The position numbers were made by a program, and so were the translations under genes. Positions 1 to 8,835 of a DNA stretch of 64,000 bases are shown here, one piece after another; within the stretch, counting starts at the first letter, position 1; each line of letters starts with the position of its first letter. The notes below the pieces were generated by a model. It made no database searches and was not told the DNA's origin. It saw only the letters and a program-made list of their open reading frames with translations. The stretch lies in assembly GCA_001899445.1 (NCBI GenBank), contig MPOA01000001.1, positions 84,564 to 148,563 on the forward strand, written 5' to 3'. This stretch comes from Candidatus Desulfopertinax cowenii. Lineage in GTDB: Bacteria > Bacillota > Desulfotomaculia > Desulfotomaculales > Desulforudaceae.

Positions 1-526
1 CCTCCCACAGGTACAACACCGTCTTCCCGCCGGGTTCTTCCCGGACAAACCGGCGGCACCGGAGCCCTTCAAAGAAGGCAGCCTCGCCGGGAACCCACTC
101 CGCCGGGTCCAGGTTTTGGATGTAGTCCAGCGGCGACTCGGGTGTCCCGGCGCAACCCTCGCCCAGGCTCATTCTGGTGGCCGTGCCCGCGGCGGCATCA
201 TAGGACAACAGTTCGCCCCGGGCCTTGTCGACCACCAGGATCAGCGTTTCCCCGTCCACAACCGTTTCGGTCTTTACCAGGTCTCCCTGCATCCATACCC
301 GGGCCTCATGCGACCACATGGGATACTGGGTCACCACCCGGTAACTGAGCCCCTCGACGCCAGCGCTCCGGCTTAAAAGTTCTTTCAGTTCGTTTCCCGG
401 CTCCTCGGGAATCGGCTTTTCGGCGGCATTGCAACCCGCCAGGGCCAGCGCCAGCAAGCCCGCCAGCACCAAAACCACCAGCCGCCGGAACCGGAACCGT
501 CCCGTTTTCCGGTCCTCACGCTTCAT
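1..526 (-). CDS. Putative lipoprotein, N-terminal part (runs off left edge)
   Basis: The reading frame opens with ATG at 526 and stays open to the window edge, giving about 175 residues. The N-terminus is Lys/Arg-rich (MKREDRKTGRFRFRR), followed by a hydrophobic stretch ending in the lipobox LALAGC, so the mature protein should be lipid-anchored outside the membrane. The remainder has alternating beta-type sequence (YRVVTQYPMWS, VWMQGDLVKTETVVDGE), which resembles the LolA/LppX-like sheets of outer-membrane-lipoprotein-sorting homologues. That assignment is a fold-level guess. The SD is weak (GGTGGGCG). The C-terminus is missing. Confidence 0.75.
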   Translation of the reverse strand, partial: MKREDRKTGRFRFRRLVVLVLAGLLALALAGCNAAEKPIPEEPGNELKELLSRSAGVEGLSYRVVTQYPMWSHEARVWMQGDLVKTETVVDGETLILVVDKARGELLSYDAAAGTATRMSLGEGCAGTPESPLDYIQNLDPAEWVPGEAAFFEGLRCRRFVREEPGGKTVLYLWE

Positions 527-640
527 TAACGCCCACCGCCCTTGCGCGCATTTGCAAACAATATACGAGCCCCCGGGCAGTAATATGTGTTCTAGCAAAA
601 GTTTACGAATTAACAAACATGTGAAACCCGCCAGACGTTC

Positions 641-1069
641 CTAGTCTCTATGCTCCCCCACACTGATCAGAAACCGGATATTCACCACGGGAACACCGGC
701 CTGCTGCCGGGCACACCGGGCACAATCGCCTTCTTCCTTCCACCCCTTAAACAGGCCGGCAGAACCGTACAGCCCGTCCATCCGCCTTCGGAGCGGGTCC
801 GGCAGCACTTCCGAGCGCCGCCCCGCACCGTCCCCGGGAAAGCCGTCTACCAGGGCGGGTCCGTAAAGCGGGCCTTGGCGGCCGGCGCCCAATCCCGCCG
901 GATCGTCTCCCTGCGCTTCCGTCTCCTGTTCAACCACCACCCTGATCCTCGAAATGGTGGGTGGACGACCCGACGGCGCTCCCACTTGTTTCAGAATATA
1001 GGCTATGCTCAGTCCGATCAGGCCCAGTACCAGGAGCATGGCTACCGCACCGGTTACGGGATCGCTCAA
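641..1069 (-). CDS. Hypothetical protein with one N-terminal membrane segment
   Basis: 142 residues from a TTG start at 1069, with AAAGGA about 10 bases upstream. Residues 7-28 form a clear membrane helix (AVAMLLVLGLIGLSIAYIL). The rest is polar and Gly/Arg-rich, with a CARC motif near residue 117 that could bind metal. No family was recognised. An overlapping plus-strand frame (650-1153) lacks an SD and membrane logic. The long Arg/Gly-rich middle resembles read-through composition, so the exact extent is uncertain. Confidence 0.45.
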   Translation of the reverse strand: MSDPVTGAVAMLLVLGLIGLSIAYILKQVGAPSGRPPTISRIRVVVEQETEAQGDDPAGLGAGRQGPLYGPALVDGFPGDGAGRRSEVLPDPLRRRMDGLYGSAGLFKGWKEEGDCARCARQQAGVPVVNIRFLISVGEHRD

Positions 1070-1275
1070 AGGTTTCCCGTCCTTTCTCCAAAGCAGCTTG
1101 CAAATGCGCTTCCAGTAGGTTGTAGCATATACTTATTTTACCATATGGATTAACGATAATTTGTCACTTGTTGCTGCTCAGGCCCTCAAAGCAACTACAA
1201 AAGTGGCGAAAAAGCAACGAAAAACTAATGCTATGGCGCTGTCCAAACCCAGAATGAGAGTACGGAGATTGGGAG

Positions 1276-2082
1276 CTATTCCAGGGGGATCAAAGTGCGG
1301 CGGCGGCGCTGGAAGGTGGCGATTTCCCGGTAGCCTGCCTGTTTCAACAGCTGAATCGCCTCGGGCAAGCCGCTCCCCACCCGCTCGGGAGCGTGGGCGT
1401 CCGAACCGAGGGTGACCGGGACACCAAACCCGCAGCAAAACCGGAGGAAAATTGGATGGGGATAGATCTCTCCCACCGGCGCCCACAACCCGGCGGTATT
1501 GACTTCGATACAGATGCCGGCGGCGGCGATAACCGCGGCGGTTTTCCGGTAAAGCGGCGTGATATCGCTGCGTGGCCGGCAGCCGAACTTCTTCAGCAGG
1601 TCCGGGTGCGCCAGGCTGTCGAACAGGCCCGAGCGCGCCGCCGCCTGTAACAGCTCAAAATATCGGTGGTAGAGCACATCGGCGTCCCGTCCCCGGTAAC
1701 CGTCCAGGAAGTCGGGGTTATCAAAGCCCCACCCATCGAGGTAGTGGATCGAACCCAGGACATAGTCGAAGGGGTGACGTTCCAAGAGCACGGCCAACTG
1801 CGGCTCCCGGCCCGGGATGTAATCGGCCTCGATGCCGAGCCTGATGGGCAGGTCGGGGTTATCCGCCCGCAGGGCCAGCACCTCGGCGACGTACTCCGGC
1901 AGTTCCTCATCAGCCATGGCCAGGCCGGAAGGCCTCTGTTCCGGCGCATGGAAATAAATGGGGATGTGGTCGGCGAAGCCGATCTCACGGAGCCCTCGCT
2001 CCCGGGCAATCCGAACGTAGTCGGCCATCCGGCCCCGGGCGTGCCCGCAGCGGTAAGTGTGCAGGTGGTAGTCTACCGCCAA
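1276..2082 (-). CDS. hisK: PHP-family histidinol-phosphate phosphatase
   Basis: 268 residues, the usual length of the HisK/HisJ class that removes phosphate from L-histidinol phosphate in histidine synthesis. PHP-domain metal ligands are visible: HLH at residues 6-8, a DH pair in GFADHIP, HYLDGWG-type motifs mid-protein, SLAHPDLL, and a C-terminal LGSDAHAPE. The TTG start at 2082 is fixed by GGAGGAGGG a few bases upstream. No other histidine gene is nearby, so the gene stands alone. Other PHP phosphoesterases share these motifs, so the substrate is inferred from length and overall pattern. Confidence 0.8.
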   Translation of the reverse strand: MAVDYHLHTYRCGHARGRMADYVRIARERGLREIGFADHIPIYFHAPEQRPSGLAMADEELPEYVAEVLALRADNPDLPIRLGIEADYIPGREPQLAVLLERHPFDYVLGSIHYLDGWGFDNPDFLDGYRGRDADVLYHRYFELLQAAARSGLFDSLAHPDLLKKFGCRPRSDITPLYRKTAAVIAAAGICIEVNTAGLWAPVGEIYPHPIFLRFCCGFGVPVTLGSDAHAPERVGSGLPEAIQLLKQAGYREIATFQRRRRTLIPLE

Positions 2083-2202
2083 CTTCCCTCCTCCTTGAAC
2101 TTGAAAATGTAACGACCAACAACTATTTTCAGGGCAGACCCCCTATGCCGCTCATGAGCAGCACCACAAAAGATCAAAATTAGGCGTTATTTTCCGGGCA
2201 GA

Positions 2203-3255
2203 TTACCCGGATCGCAGGGCGTCCGATACGCCGGCCGTCAGCGCGTAGATCCGCTCCGCCAGTTCCACGGTCAGCGTGCCGGCCCCGCAGCTCGGGGTGA
2301 TGAGCGCTTGGCGCTGCAACTGTTCCCGGGTGATGCCCCGACCGGATAACTGCGCCCAGTACTGCTCCAGCCTTTCCACCAGGCTCTCCACGCTTTCCTC
2401 GAACGCCCGCTCCGAGGCGGGCACGATCCCCCAGGCCACCACTCCGCCCCGGACCAGGAAATCGCCGAGTTCGGCCCGGAAGGGCAGCAGCGAATCGAAG
2501 TAACCGTAGGCGTCCAGACTGAGCACCTCGGTGCGGGTATCCATCAGGATACTCCAGTCCACCGCCGAGCAGGAGTGGATACCGGCCAGCGCGCCGGCCG
2601 CGTGGATCCCATCCACCACAGCGTCCAGGTCCTCGCGGATCATCTCGCGGGTCACCGTAATGTAGGTGGACTGCCCGTAGACGCTCACCCCAGGCTCGTC
2701 CACGAAGATCAGCGCCCGCAGGCCCAGGCCGCTCAGGGCCCGCGCCTGCCAGCGCCCCTGCAGCGCGACGCTTTTCACAACCACGTCACGGAGCTGCTCG
2801 TCGTAGTACGCCGGCCGGCCCTCGGCGTCAGTCAGCTGGAACGCCGCCGTCAGGGGCCCCACCACCTGGCCCTTCACGCCCCGGGCGTCGCCGGCCGTAC
2901 GCTCCAGAAAGGCGTAGAACCCGGATGCGGCCTCCGGCGGGATCGCAAACTGCTGCAGCGCGTCCTCGTCCCCCTCCTCGACCGCCAGGTAAAGCATGTA
3001 AAACGCGGCCAATCGGTCGGGCCAGTCGGCGGCTCCCGTAGCGAAGCGGATCTTCTCCCCTTCCCGCTCCAGGAGCCCGGTCTGTAAAAGCGGGTTCAAA
3101 AACTGGAGTACTAACCCCTCCTGCGGTCCCCGCAGCGGCAACTGCGGCCAGTGCGGGATTGCACCCAACCACGTCTCGATCAAGTCCAACGCCGCCTGAG
3201 GCTCATGGTGCGGCAAACTGCCGATGGCGGTCGCCAGCCCTCCGGCTGCCCACAT
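2203..3255 (-). CDS. MetE-core / UROD-superfamily methyltransferase-like protein
   Basis: 350 residues if it starts at ATG 3255, which lies about 7 bases after GGAGGGGG. ATG 3261 is an alternative, and an upstream GC-rich extension is unlikely because it runs through the rpmA terminator. It resembles the C-terminal catalytic half of cobalamin-independent methionine synthase. An HxC zinc-ligand motif (GIHSCSAVDW) and a downstream Cys in TPSCGAGT match the MetE zinc site, while the usual Glu appears as Asp (LSLDAYGY). Stand-alone core MetE proteins of anaerobes are thought to take methyl groups from corrinoid proteins; that role here is inference. No methionine genes are adjacent. Confidence 0.65.
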   Translation of the reverse strand: MWAAGGLATAIGSLPHHEPQAALDLIETWLGAIPHWPQLPLRGPQEGLVLQFLNPLLQTGLLEREGEKIRFATGAADWPDRLAAFYMLYLAVEEGDEDALQQFAIPPEAASGFYAFLERTAGDARGVKGQVVGPLTAAFQLTDAEGRPAYYDEQLRDVVVKSVALQGRWQARALSGLGLRALIFVDEPGVSVYGQSTYITVTREMIREDLDAVVDGIHAAGALAGIHSCSAVDWSILMDTRTEVLSLDAYGYFDSLLPFRAELGDFLVRGGVVAWGIVPASERAFEESVESLVERLEQYWAQLSGRGITREQLQRQALITPSCGAGTLTVELAERIYALTAGVSDALRSG

Positions 3256-3269
3256 TTCCATTCCCCCTC

Positions 3270-3301
3270 CGAAAAACAAAAACCAGCCTCCTAAAGGCTG
3301 G
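3270..3301 (-). terminator. Rho-independent terminator after rpmA
   Basis: On the minus strand, the hairpin CCAGCC-TTTAGGA-GGCTGG (3283-3301) is followed by TTTTTGTTTTT. It lies directly downstream of the rpmA stop and closes the rplU-rpmA operon. Confidence 0.85.
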
Positions 3302-3319
3302 CCTGCAAACAAAACAGAA

Positions 3320-3583
3320 TTACAGGGTCGCGGCGGGAACCACGTTGACCACCTTGCGGTCCTTCCCCTTGCGCTGAAAGCTCACAAGGCCGTCCACCTT
3401 GGCGAACAGGGTGTCGTCGCCGCCGATACCCACGTTACGCCCGGGGTGCATCCTGGTTCCCCGCTGTCTAACGATAATGCTTCCGGCCGTTACAAATTGC
3501 CCGTCGCCCCGCTTGATCCCGAGGCGCTTGGACCGGGAATCACGGCCGTTACGCGAACTGCCTACTCCCTTTTTGTGGGCCAT
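3320..3583 (-). CDS. rpmA: 50S ribosomal protein L27
   Basis: 87 residues, full length for bL27, a large-subunit protein whose N-terminal tail reaches the peptidyl-transferase centre. It begins directly with [16 protein letters not shown]. Many Firmicutes instead encode a short N-terminal extension that the protease Prp removes; that extension is absent here, and no prp gene lies between rplU and rpmA, which are only 22 bases apart. The two are co-transcribed from the promoter at 4008-4036. Confidence 0.97.
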   Translation of the reverse strand: MAHKKGVGSSRNGRDSRSKRLGIKRGDGQFVTAGSIIVRQRGTRMHPGRNVGIGGDDTLFAKVDGLVSFQRKGKDRKVVNVVPAATL

Positions 3584-3605
3584 AGAATATCACCTCCCGA
3601 ACGGA

Positions 3606-3917
3606 CTAAACCTCGATCTTCTCGACCAATACCCGCGTGTAGGGCTGACGATGCCCCTGCTTACGCCGGTAATTTTTTTTCGGCTTGTACTTGAAGACAA
3701 TAATCTTCTTGCCGCGACCCTGGTTCAATACCCGGGCGACCACTCTAACTCCGGGAACGACGGGCTGACCGACTTTCACGCCGCCCTCCGCCCCGATCAG
3801 GAGCACACGGTCGAACACGACCTCTTCACCCGCTTCGGCCGCCAGTTTCTCAACGCACAGGGTATCCCCCTCGCGGACGCAGTACTGCTTGCCACCGGTT
3901 TCGATGATCGCGTACAT
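3606..3917 (-). CDS. rplU: 50S ribosomal protein L21
   Basis: 103 residues, full length for bL21. The N-terminus [18 protein letters not shown] and the C-terminal basic [18 protein letters not shown] are family signatures. GGGGGG lies just upstream of the ATG. It is the first gene of a two-gene operon with rpmA, driven by a strong sigma-A promoter that overlaps the end of rng. The roughly 90-base untranslated leader is where L21-leader regulatory RNAs occur in related bacteria. Confidence 0.97.
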   Translation of the reverse strand: MYAIIETGGKQYCVREGDTLCVEKLAAEAGEEVVFDRVLLIGAEGGVKVGQPVVPGVRVVARVLNQGRGKKIIVFKYKPKKNYRRKQGHRQPYTRVLVEKIEV

Positions 3918-4000
3918 TGTTACCCCCCATTTGAACAGGACTCGCCGGAATCAGGTGGATTGCCGCGAATCGCTTGCAACCTGTTCCGCGCGGTTCGCAC
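3918..4000 (-). promoter_or_regulatory. Possible L21 leader of rplU-rpmA
   Basis: The 5' untranslated region between the rplU promoter and ATG is GC-rich and can form several short hairpins. Its position fits the ribosomal L21 leader RNA known in Firmicutes, but the consensus was not verified base by base. Confidence 0.3.
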
Positions 4001-4007
4001 GAATTAG

Positions 4008-4036
4008 ATTGTACCATCCGCCAGGCCGATAATCAA
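4008..4036 (-). promoter_or_regulatory. Sigma-A promoter of rplU-rpmA
   Basis: Minus-strand TTGATT (4031-4036) and TACAAT (4008-4013) are separated by exactly 17 bases. The -35 box overlaps the rng stop region, giving the ribosomal genes their own promoter inside the gene block. Confidence 0.75.
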
Positions 4037-5289
4037 GCCCAATCTTTGAAACCGCCCCTGCCGGAGATCTTCCCGGTCCCCCCGCAGTGCGGGCAGGTAG
4101 TTAACAACAGTTCCGACAGGCTAGGGTGCACCTTCTTCCGGGTCAATTCCACCAGGCCCAATTTGGTCAACCCCATGATGTGGGTCCGCCGCCGGTCCTT
4201 CTTGATCTCCTCGGCCAATACTTCCAGCACCCGGTTACGGTGATCGTCCCGGCTCATATCGATAAAGTCGATGATAATAATCCCGCCCAGGTTGCGCAAC
4301 CGCAGCTGCCGGGCGATCTCCACCGCAGCTTCCAGGTTGGTCTTGAAAACGGTGTCCTCCAGGTCCACGCGCCCGGTGAACCGCCCCGTGTTCACGTCGA
4401 TCACGGTCAGCGCCTCGGCCTGGTCGAAGATCAGGTATCCGCCGCAATGCAACCAGGTCTTCCGCTGCAGGGCCTTGTTGACATCCTGGTTGACGTTGTA
4501 AAACTCGAAGATGTCCGGCTTGTCGTCCCAAAAAACCCGCTTTTTCAGTTGCGGGTTGACGGTGTCCAGAATGGTCAGCGCCCGGGCGTAGGCAGCAAAG
4601 GAATCGAGCACGAACCGTTCGATCTCCTCGGTTAATAAGTCGCGGATGATCCGGGGCAAAAGCCCGCACTCCCGGTAGAGCAGGGCCGGGGCCGCCACGT
4701 TCTCTTCCCGCTTCCTGATGTCCGCCCATAACTTGTAAAGCGTGTTCAGGTCTTCCCGCAAAGCCTCTTCGGACGCCCCGCGGGCGGCAGTGCGTACAAT
4801 CACACCCATACCGCCGGGCCGGGTGCGCTGCACCAATTCGCGCAGGCGTTCCCGCTCGGCTTCGTCCTCAATGCGCCGGGAGATCCCGATGTGATTGACC
4901 ATGGGCATAAGCACCGTGTAGTGGCCGGGCAGATTAACCCGCATGGTCACCCGCGGCCCCTTGTTCCCCAGCGGGTCCTTGGCTACCTGCACGATTACTT
5001 CCTGGCCCGGCCGCAAAAGGTCCCTGATTTCGGGGGAGTCCCGGTCCGACCTGGGAGACTGCGGCAGAACGTCGTTCACGTACAGGAAGGCGTTTCGCTC
5101 CAACCCCACGTTCACAAAAGCCGCCTCGATCCCGGGCAGCACGTTTTCCACCCGTCCCTTGAAAATGCTACCGACCAGGCAGATCTCCTCATCCGATTCC
5201 AGATAAACTTCCATCGGCACCCGGTTCTCCAACAGGGCCACCCGGGTGAGGTTATCCCGGGTGCTGACAATGATCTCTTTTTTTAGCAT
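4033..5289 (-). CDS. rng: Ribonuclease G/E family endoribonuclease
   Basis: 418 residues. An S1-like RNA-binding region lies at about 35-115 (LVGSIFKGRVENVLPGIEAA). The RNase E/G catalytic core follows, with metal-binding Asp in VIDVNTGRF and IIIIDFIDM, and a C-terminal zinc-link pair CPHCGG. The enzyme cuts single-stranded AU-rich RNA and matures rRNA. The length is near that of short Gram-positive RNase G rather than RNase E, with no long C-terminal scaffold. The ATG overlaps the stop of the upstream TIGR03936 gene by 7 bases, implying translational coupling; AAAGGTGA serves as SD. Confidence 0.93.
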   Translation of the reverse strand: MLKKEIIVSTRDNLTRVALLENRVPMEVYLESDEEICLVGSIFKGRVENVLPGIEAAFVNVGLERNAFLYVNDVLPQSPRSDRDSPEIRDLLRPGQEVIVQVAKDPLGNKGPRVTMRVNLPGHYTVLMPMVNHIGISRRIEDEAERERLRELVQRTRPGGMGVIVRTAARGASEEALREDLNTLYKLWADIRKREENVAAPALLYRECGLLPRIIRDLLTEEIERFVLDSFAAYARALTILDTVNPQLKKRVFWDDKPDIFEFYNVNQDVNKALQRKTWLHCGGYLIFDQAEALTVIDVNTGRFTGRVDLEDTVFKTNLEAAVEIARQLRLRNLGGIIIIDFIDMSRDDHRNRVLEVLAEEIKKDRRRTHIMGLTKLGLVELTRKKVHPSLSELLLTTCPHCGGTGKISGRGGFKDWA

Positions 5290-5978
5290 ATACTGTCACC
5301 TTTCACGTCCCAGAGGAGCCGGCCCGCACGGGACAGCAATGCCGTGCGCCAGACGGCAAAACTTTCGGGCACCAGGGATAGGTCCTTCCCCAGAACCGCC
5401 AACACCTCGTCCGGCCGCACGTTACCCGCTGAACCGGCTTTCAATTCCATGGAAAAACATAGTTTGTCTCCATCCAGCCGGGCACTTAGGCTGTAGATTC
5501 CCGGCCGGATGTTCTTTCGCCGAACCCCTTTGGCCCGCTTTTGCTCCACCACGATTTCCCCGCGGCCCAGAAAACGCTTCAGCCCCACCTGTAAAGCCCC
5601 TGTGTCCAACCCCACCGGAACGTCCCCGACGGCGATGTACCGGGAACGGTGCACCAGACTCATCAGGGAGGGACCGGTCGCCACCGCCTGTACCTGGACC
5701 GGAACCAGCCCGTTTGGTAGGTTCTGCCGGAGCAGTTCGAACACCCCGGCCGGATCCGGTTCGGTCTCCAGTTCGAGGTCTACGTATTCCCGGCACCCAC
5801 TCATTCCCACGGCGAGGGGCGCCGCAAAAGTCATTTTCGGCCGCGGGTTGAAACCCTGACTGTAGGCCAGGGGAAGTCCGGCCCTCCTCGCCGCCCGTTC
5901 GAACGCCCGCATCACGTCCAGGTGGGACACGTAACGGGCCGGTCCCTCCTGGCGGTAGGCAATCCTAACCCGCGGCAC
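5283..5978 (-). CDS. TIGR03936 / DUF2344 family protein
   Basis: 231 residues from GTG 5978, chosen because GGAGG lies 10 bases upstream and the conserved opening VRIAYRQEGPARYVSHLDVMR follows at once. The frame is open further upstream, but that part is antisense-type composition inside the preceding gene. This family sits almost invariably between the TIGR03960 radical SAM protein and rng. It is often regarded as a separated C-terminal domain of that radical SAM protein. It overlaps the upstream gene by 14 bases and rng by 7. A role in RNA modification is only suspected. Confidence 0.88.
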   Translation of the reverse strand: MPRVRIAYRQEGPARYVSHLDVMRAFERAARRAGLPLAYSQGFNPRPKMTFAAPLAVGMSGCREYVDLELETEPDPAGVFELLRQNLPNGLVPVQVQAVATGPSLMSLVHRSRYIAVGDVPVGLDTGALQVGLKRFLGRGEIVVEQKRAKGVRRKNIRPGIYSLSARLDGDKLCFSMELKAGSAGNVRPDEVLAVLGKDLSLVPESFAVWRTALLSRAGRLLWDVKGDSIC

Positions 5979-7818
5979 CGGTTCCAACCTCCGCCAGTTG
6001 GGGTTCAATCTCCAGGTTCGGGCACAGTCCACAGCCAGTGCACTGTTCGCCCCGGCAGTCCTTGGTGATCTCGCCCGCCAGCGCCCGGGCGTGCTCCTCG
6101 GCCAGGAAATCCCGGTCGATCCCGGTATCCAGGTGATCCCAGGGGAGAATGTCGGTGTAACGGTAGGACCGGTAGGCGTACGCCCCGGGCTCGACACCAG
6201 TTTCGGCAAAGGCCTGCTGCCAGAGATCAAACCGGAAACACTCCCGCCAGCCGTCCAGGCGGCAGCCCAGTTCTAGCGCCCGCCGTAGTGCCGGCGCCAG
6301 TCGGCGATCCCCGCGCGCAAAAACGGCCTCCAGAAAACTGGCTTCTGGATCGTGCCAACGGTAAACCAGGTTTTTCCCCTTCAGGCGGCCCTGTAAAAAG
6401 GACTGTCGCTCCCGAAGCACGGCCAGCGGCGCCTGGGGTTCCCACTGGAAAGGGGTGTGCGGCTTGGGCACGAAAGAGGAGATGCTGACGGTAACGCTGA
6501 GCCGCCCCTTGGGCACTTCGCATTCCCGGCCCTTATCCAAAACCATCCGGGCCAGCCGGGCGATCCCGTCGACGTCCTCCAGGGTTTCGGTCGGCAGCCC
6601 CAGCATGAAGTAGAGCTTCACCCGCGACCAGCCCGCCCGGAAGGCAACCTCCACCGTCCGCAGCAGGTCATCCTCGGTCACCTGTTTGTTGATCACGTTC
6701 CGCAACCGTTGAGAGCCGGCCTCCGGGGCAAAAGTCAGGCTCGACTTGCGCACCTCCTGCACCGCCCGGGCGAGTTCCACCGCGAAAGCGTCCACCCGGA
6801 GCGACGGCAGCGATACGTTCACCCGTTCGCCCCGGTGGCGTTCCACCAGCGTTTGCACCAACTTCCGGATCTCCGAGTAGTCGGTGGTGCTGAGGGAGGT
6901 CAGCGAGAGTTCGTTGTACCCGGTATGGCGCAGGAGTTCTCCCGCCTGATCGAGCAGGGTCTTCAAGGTCCTTTCCCGGACCGGCCGGTAAATCGCCCCC
7001 GCCTGGCAGAACCGGCAGCCGCGCGTGCAACCCCGGAATACCTCCAGCATCGCCCGGTCGTGCACCGCCTCCAGGTACGGCACGATGGGCCGGACCGGAA
7101 AGGGAGCCCGGTCCAAATCCCGGACCAGCCTTTTTACCACCTTCCCCGGTACTCCGTCAATCAGCGGCACAACCTGTTTCACCCCGCCGTCCGCGGCGTA
7201 CTCGACCCGGTAAAACCGGGGTACGTACACCCCGGGGAGCCGGGCGAGGGCGCACAGCAGTTCATCCCGGTTTCCGCGGCCGTATCGGCGCACCACCTCC
7301 ACCAGGTCGTGTACAGCGTCCTCCCCCTCCCCCAGGAACACGGCATCTAAAAAGGGGGCCAGGGGCTCGGGATTGAAGGCACACGGGCCGCCGGCCACCA
7401 CCAGCGGCATCCGGTCGTCCCGGTCCCGGGATTCCAAGGGAATTCCGGCCAGATCAAGCATATTCAGCACGTTGGTATAGCTCAGTTCGTACTGCAGGCT
7501 GAAGGCGACCACGTCGAAATCCCGCAGGGGACGGTGCGACTCCAGGCTGAACAGGGGTAGGCCGCTCGTGCGCATTTCCGCCTCCATGTCGGTCCACGGG
7601 GCGAAAACGCGCTCCATCAGCGCGTCGTCACGGCTGTTCACCACGTGGTAAAGGATATGCATCCCCAGGTGGGACATGCCGACCTCGTAAACGTCGGGGA
7701 AGGCAAACGCAATACGGACCGGCACCCGGCGCCAGTCCTTGACAATCGCGTTCAATTCGCCTCCCACGTAACGGGCCGGTTTTTCCACCCGGGCCAAAAT
7801 CCGCTCCAGATCCGTCAT
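5965..7818 (-). CDS. TIGR03960 B12-binding-type radical SAM protein
   Basis: 617 residues. An N-terminal Rossmann-type region (VRIAFAFPDVYEVGMSHLG) resembles a B12-binding fold. A radical SAM core follows with cluster cysteines in GCTRGCRFC. A C-terminal segment contains further cysteines (CRGEQCTGCGLC), suggesting an additional metal site. It is conserved in Firmicutes next to spoIVFB and rng. The substrate is not established for the family. It is translationally coupled to the downstream TIGR03936 gene. Confidence 0.92.
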   Translation of the reverse strand: MTDLERILARVEKPARYVGGELNAIVKDWRRVPVRIAFAFPDVYEVGMSHLGMHILYHVVNSRDDALMERVFAPWTDMEAEMRTSGLPLFSLESHRPLRDFDVVAFSLQYELSYTNVLNMLDLAGIPLESRDRDDRMPLVVAGGPCAFNPEPLAPFLDAVFLGEGEDAVHDLVEVVRRYGRGNRDELLCALARLPGVYVPRFYRVEYAADGGVKQVVPLIDGVPGKVVKRLVRDLDRAPFPVRPIVPYLEAVHDRAMLEVFRGCTRGCRFCQAGAIYRPVRERTLKTLLDQAGELLRHTGYNELSLTSLSTTDYSEIRKLVQTLVERHRGERVNVSLPSLRVDAFAVELARAVQEVRKSSLTFAPEAGSQRLRNVINKQVTEDDLLRTVEVAFRAGWSRVKLYFMLGLPTETLEDVDGIARLARMVLDKGRECEVPKGRLSVTVSISSFVPKPHTPFQWEPQAPLAVLRERQSFLQGRLKGKNLVYRWHDPEASFLEAVFARGDRRLAPALRRALELGCRLDGWRECFRFDLWQQAFAETGVEPGAYAYRSYRYTDILPWDHLDTGIDRDFLAEEHARALAGEITKDCRGEQCTGCGLCPNLEIEPQLAEVGTGAAG

Positions 7819-7899
7819 AACGCCTCCAGCGGGCTATAATCCTTCCAAAGAGTATATCCCAAATGCCAGGTACATTTTTCTTTGTTTCGCGATCGACGC

Positions 7900-8778
7900 T
7901 CAAAAACCCTTCCTGACCCGGTCCAGTGGCGTGCCGGCTCCTTCTTCGAGTAACGCCCTGATCACCTCGGCCTCCCCCACCATCCCGGTATAGCGGCCCT
8001 GCCCGTCCACCGTGTATACGAAGTGATACCGCTGGGGGACAAACTGTTGGGTAACACGCCAAACCGGCACGTCCCCGCGGGCCACCATGACCTGGCCGGG
8101 CAATACACCGTATTTCTGCAAATCCCGGTTCTTGGAGGCCAGGTGGTGGGCGTACAGATACGGTGCCTCCTGTTTCTGTCGGCGGGCGGCGTAAAACAGA
8201 AAAAGCCCCGTGGCGATAATGTCCAGTCCGGTTAGGTGTCCGAGCAAACCCACCGTGCCCAGAACAGTGATCACGATTCCCCAAAACTGTCCGCACGTGG
8301 CCATCCGGTAAGTGGCCGCCGGCAGATTCACGTACTGGGCCAGGTAAGCCCGGCAGACCCGGCCCCCGTCCAGGGGCAGGCCGGGCAGCAGGTTGAAAAG
8401 GAAGAGCAGCAGGTTGCACTGGATAAAATACGGGGCTAGCTCGTGGTGCCAGATACCGTAATGACCCAATCCCAACGCCAGCGCACAAAGCGCCAGGTTG
8501 GTCAGCGGACCGGCGGCGGCTACGGCCATCTCCTTCCGCGGCTCCACCACCAGTTCACCGCTCATCCTGGCCACGCCGCCAAAGGGCAGCAATTCGACGT
8601 CGCTCACTGGGATGCCCTTGCGGCGCGCCATCCAAACGTGCGCCAACTCATGGAGAAAAACAACGGCAAAGGCCACGAGACCCTTGCCCAGTACCCCGGC
8701 CGCAAAATACACCCCCAGGAGCGCCAAAAACCAAATGTTGATCGAAAACTGAATCCCCCTGATCCGGCAGATCCGCAA
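7900..8778 (-). CDS. spoIVFB: Site-2 metalloprotease SpoIVFB (M50 family)
   Basis: 292 residues with several membrane helices. The zinc motif HELAH is near residue 43 and the second M50 motif LLPGLPLDGG near residue 133. A C-terminal CBS-like region (about 215-285) is expected to sense the mother-cell state. In sporulation the enzyme cleaves pro-sigma-K in the outer forespore membrane. The start gives MRICRIRGIQFSINIWF, typical for the family. It lies downstream of spoIVFA, the standard pair order, 58 bases after that gene's stop. Confidence 0.93.
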   Translation of the reverse strand: MRICRIRGIQFSINIWFLALLGVYFAAGVLGKGLVAFAVVFLHELAHVWMARRKGIPVSDVELLPFGGVARMSGELVVEPRKEMAVAAAGPLTNLALCALALGLGHYGIWHHELAPYFIQCNLLLFLFNLLPGLPLDGGRVCRAYLAQYVNLPAATYRMATCGQFWGIVITVLGTVGLLGHLTGLDIIATGLFLFYAARRQKQEAPYLYAHHLASKNRDLQKYGVLPGQVMVARGDVPVWRVTQQFVPQRYHFVYTVDGQGRYTGMVGEAEVIRALLEEGAGTPLDRVRKGF

Positions 8779-8835
8779 CTGATACCGCTCCCCTCACGGC
8801 GTTGGTTTGTGGCTCCGCAGCTTACGACCTACCGG

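Noticed and set aside
650..1153. Plus-strand 167-codon frame
   Set aside because: No SD, and the opposite strand gives a membrane protein with SD and clear helix.
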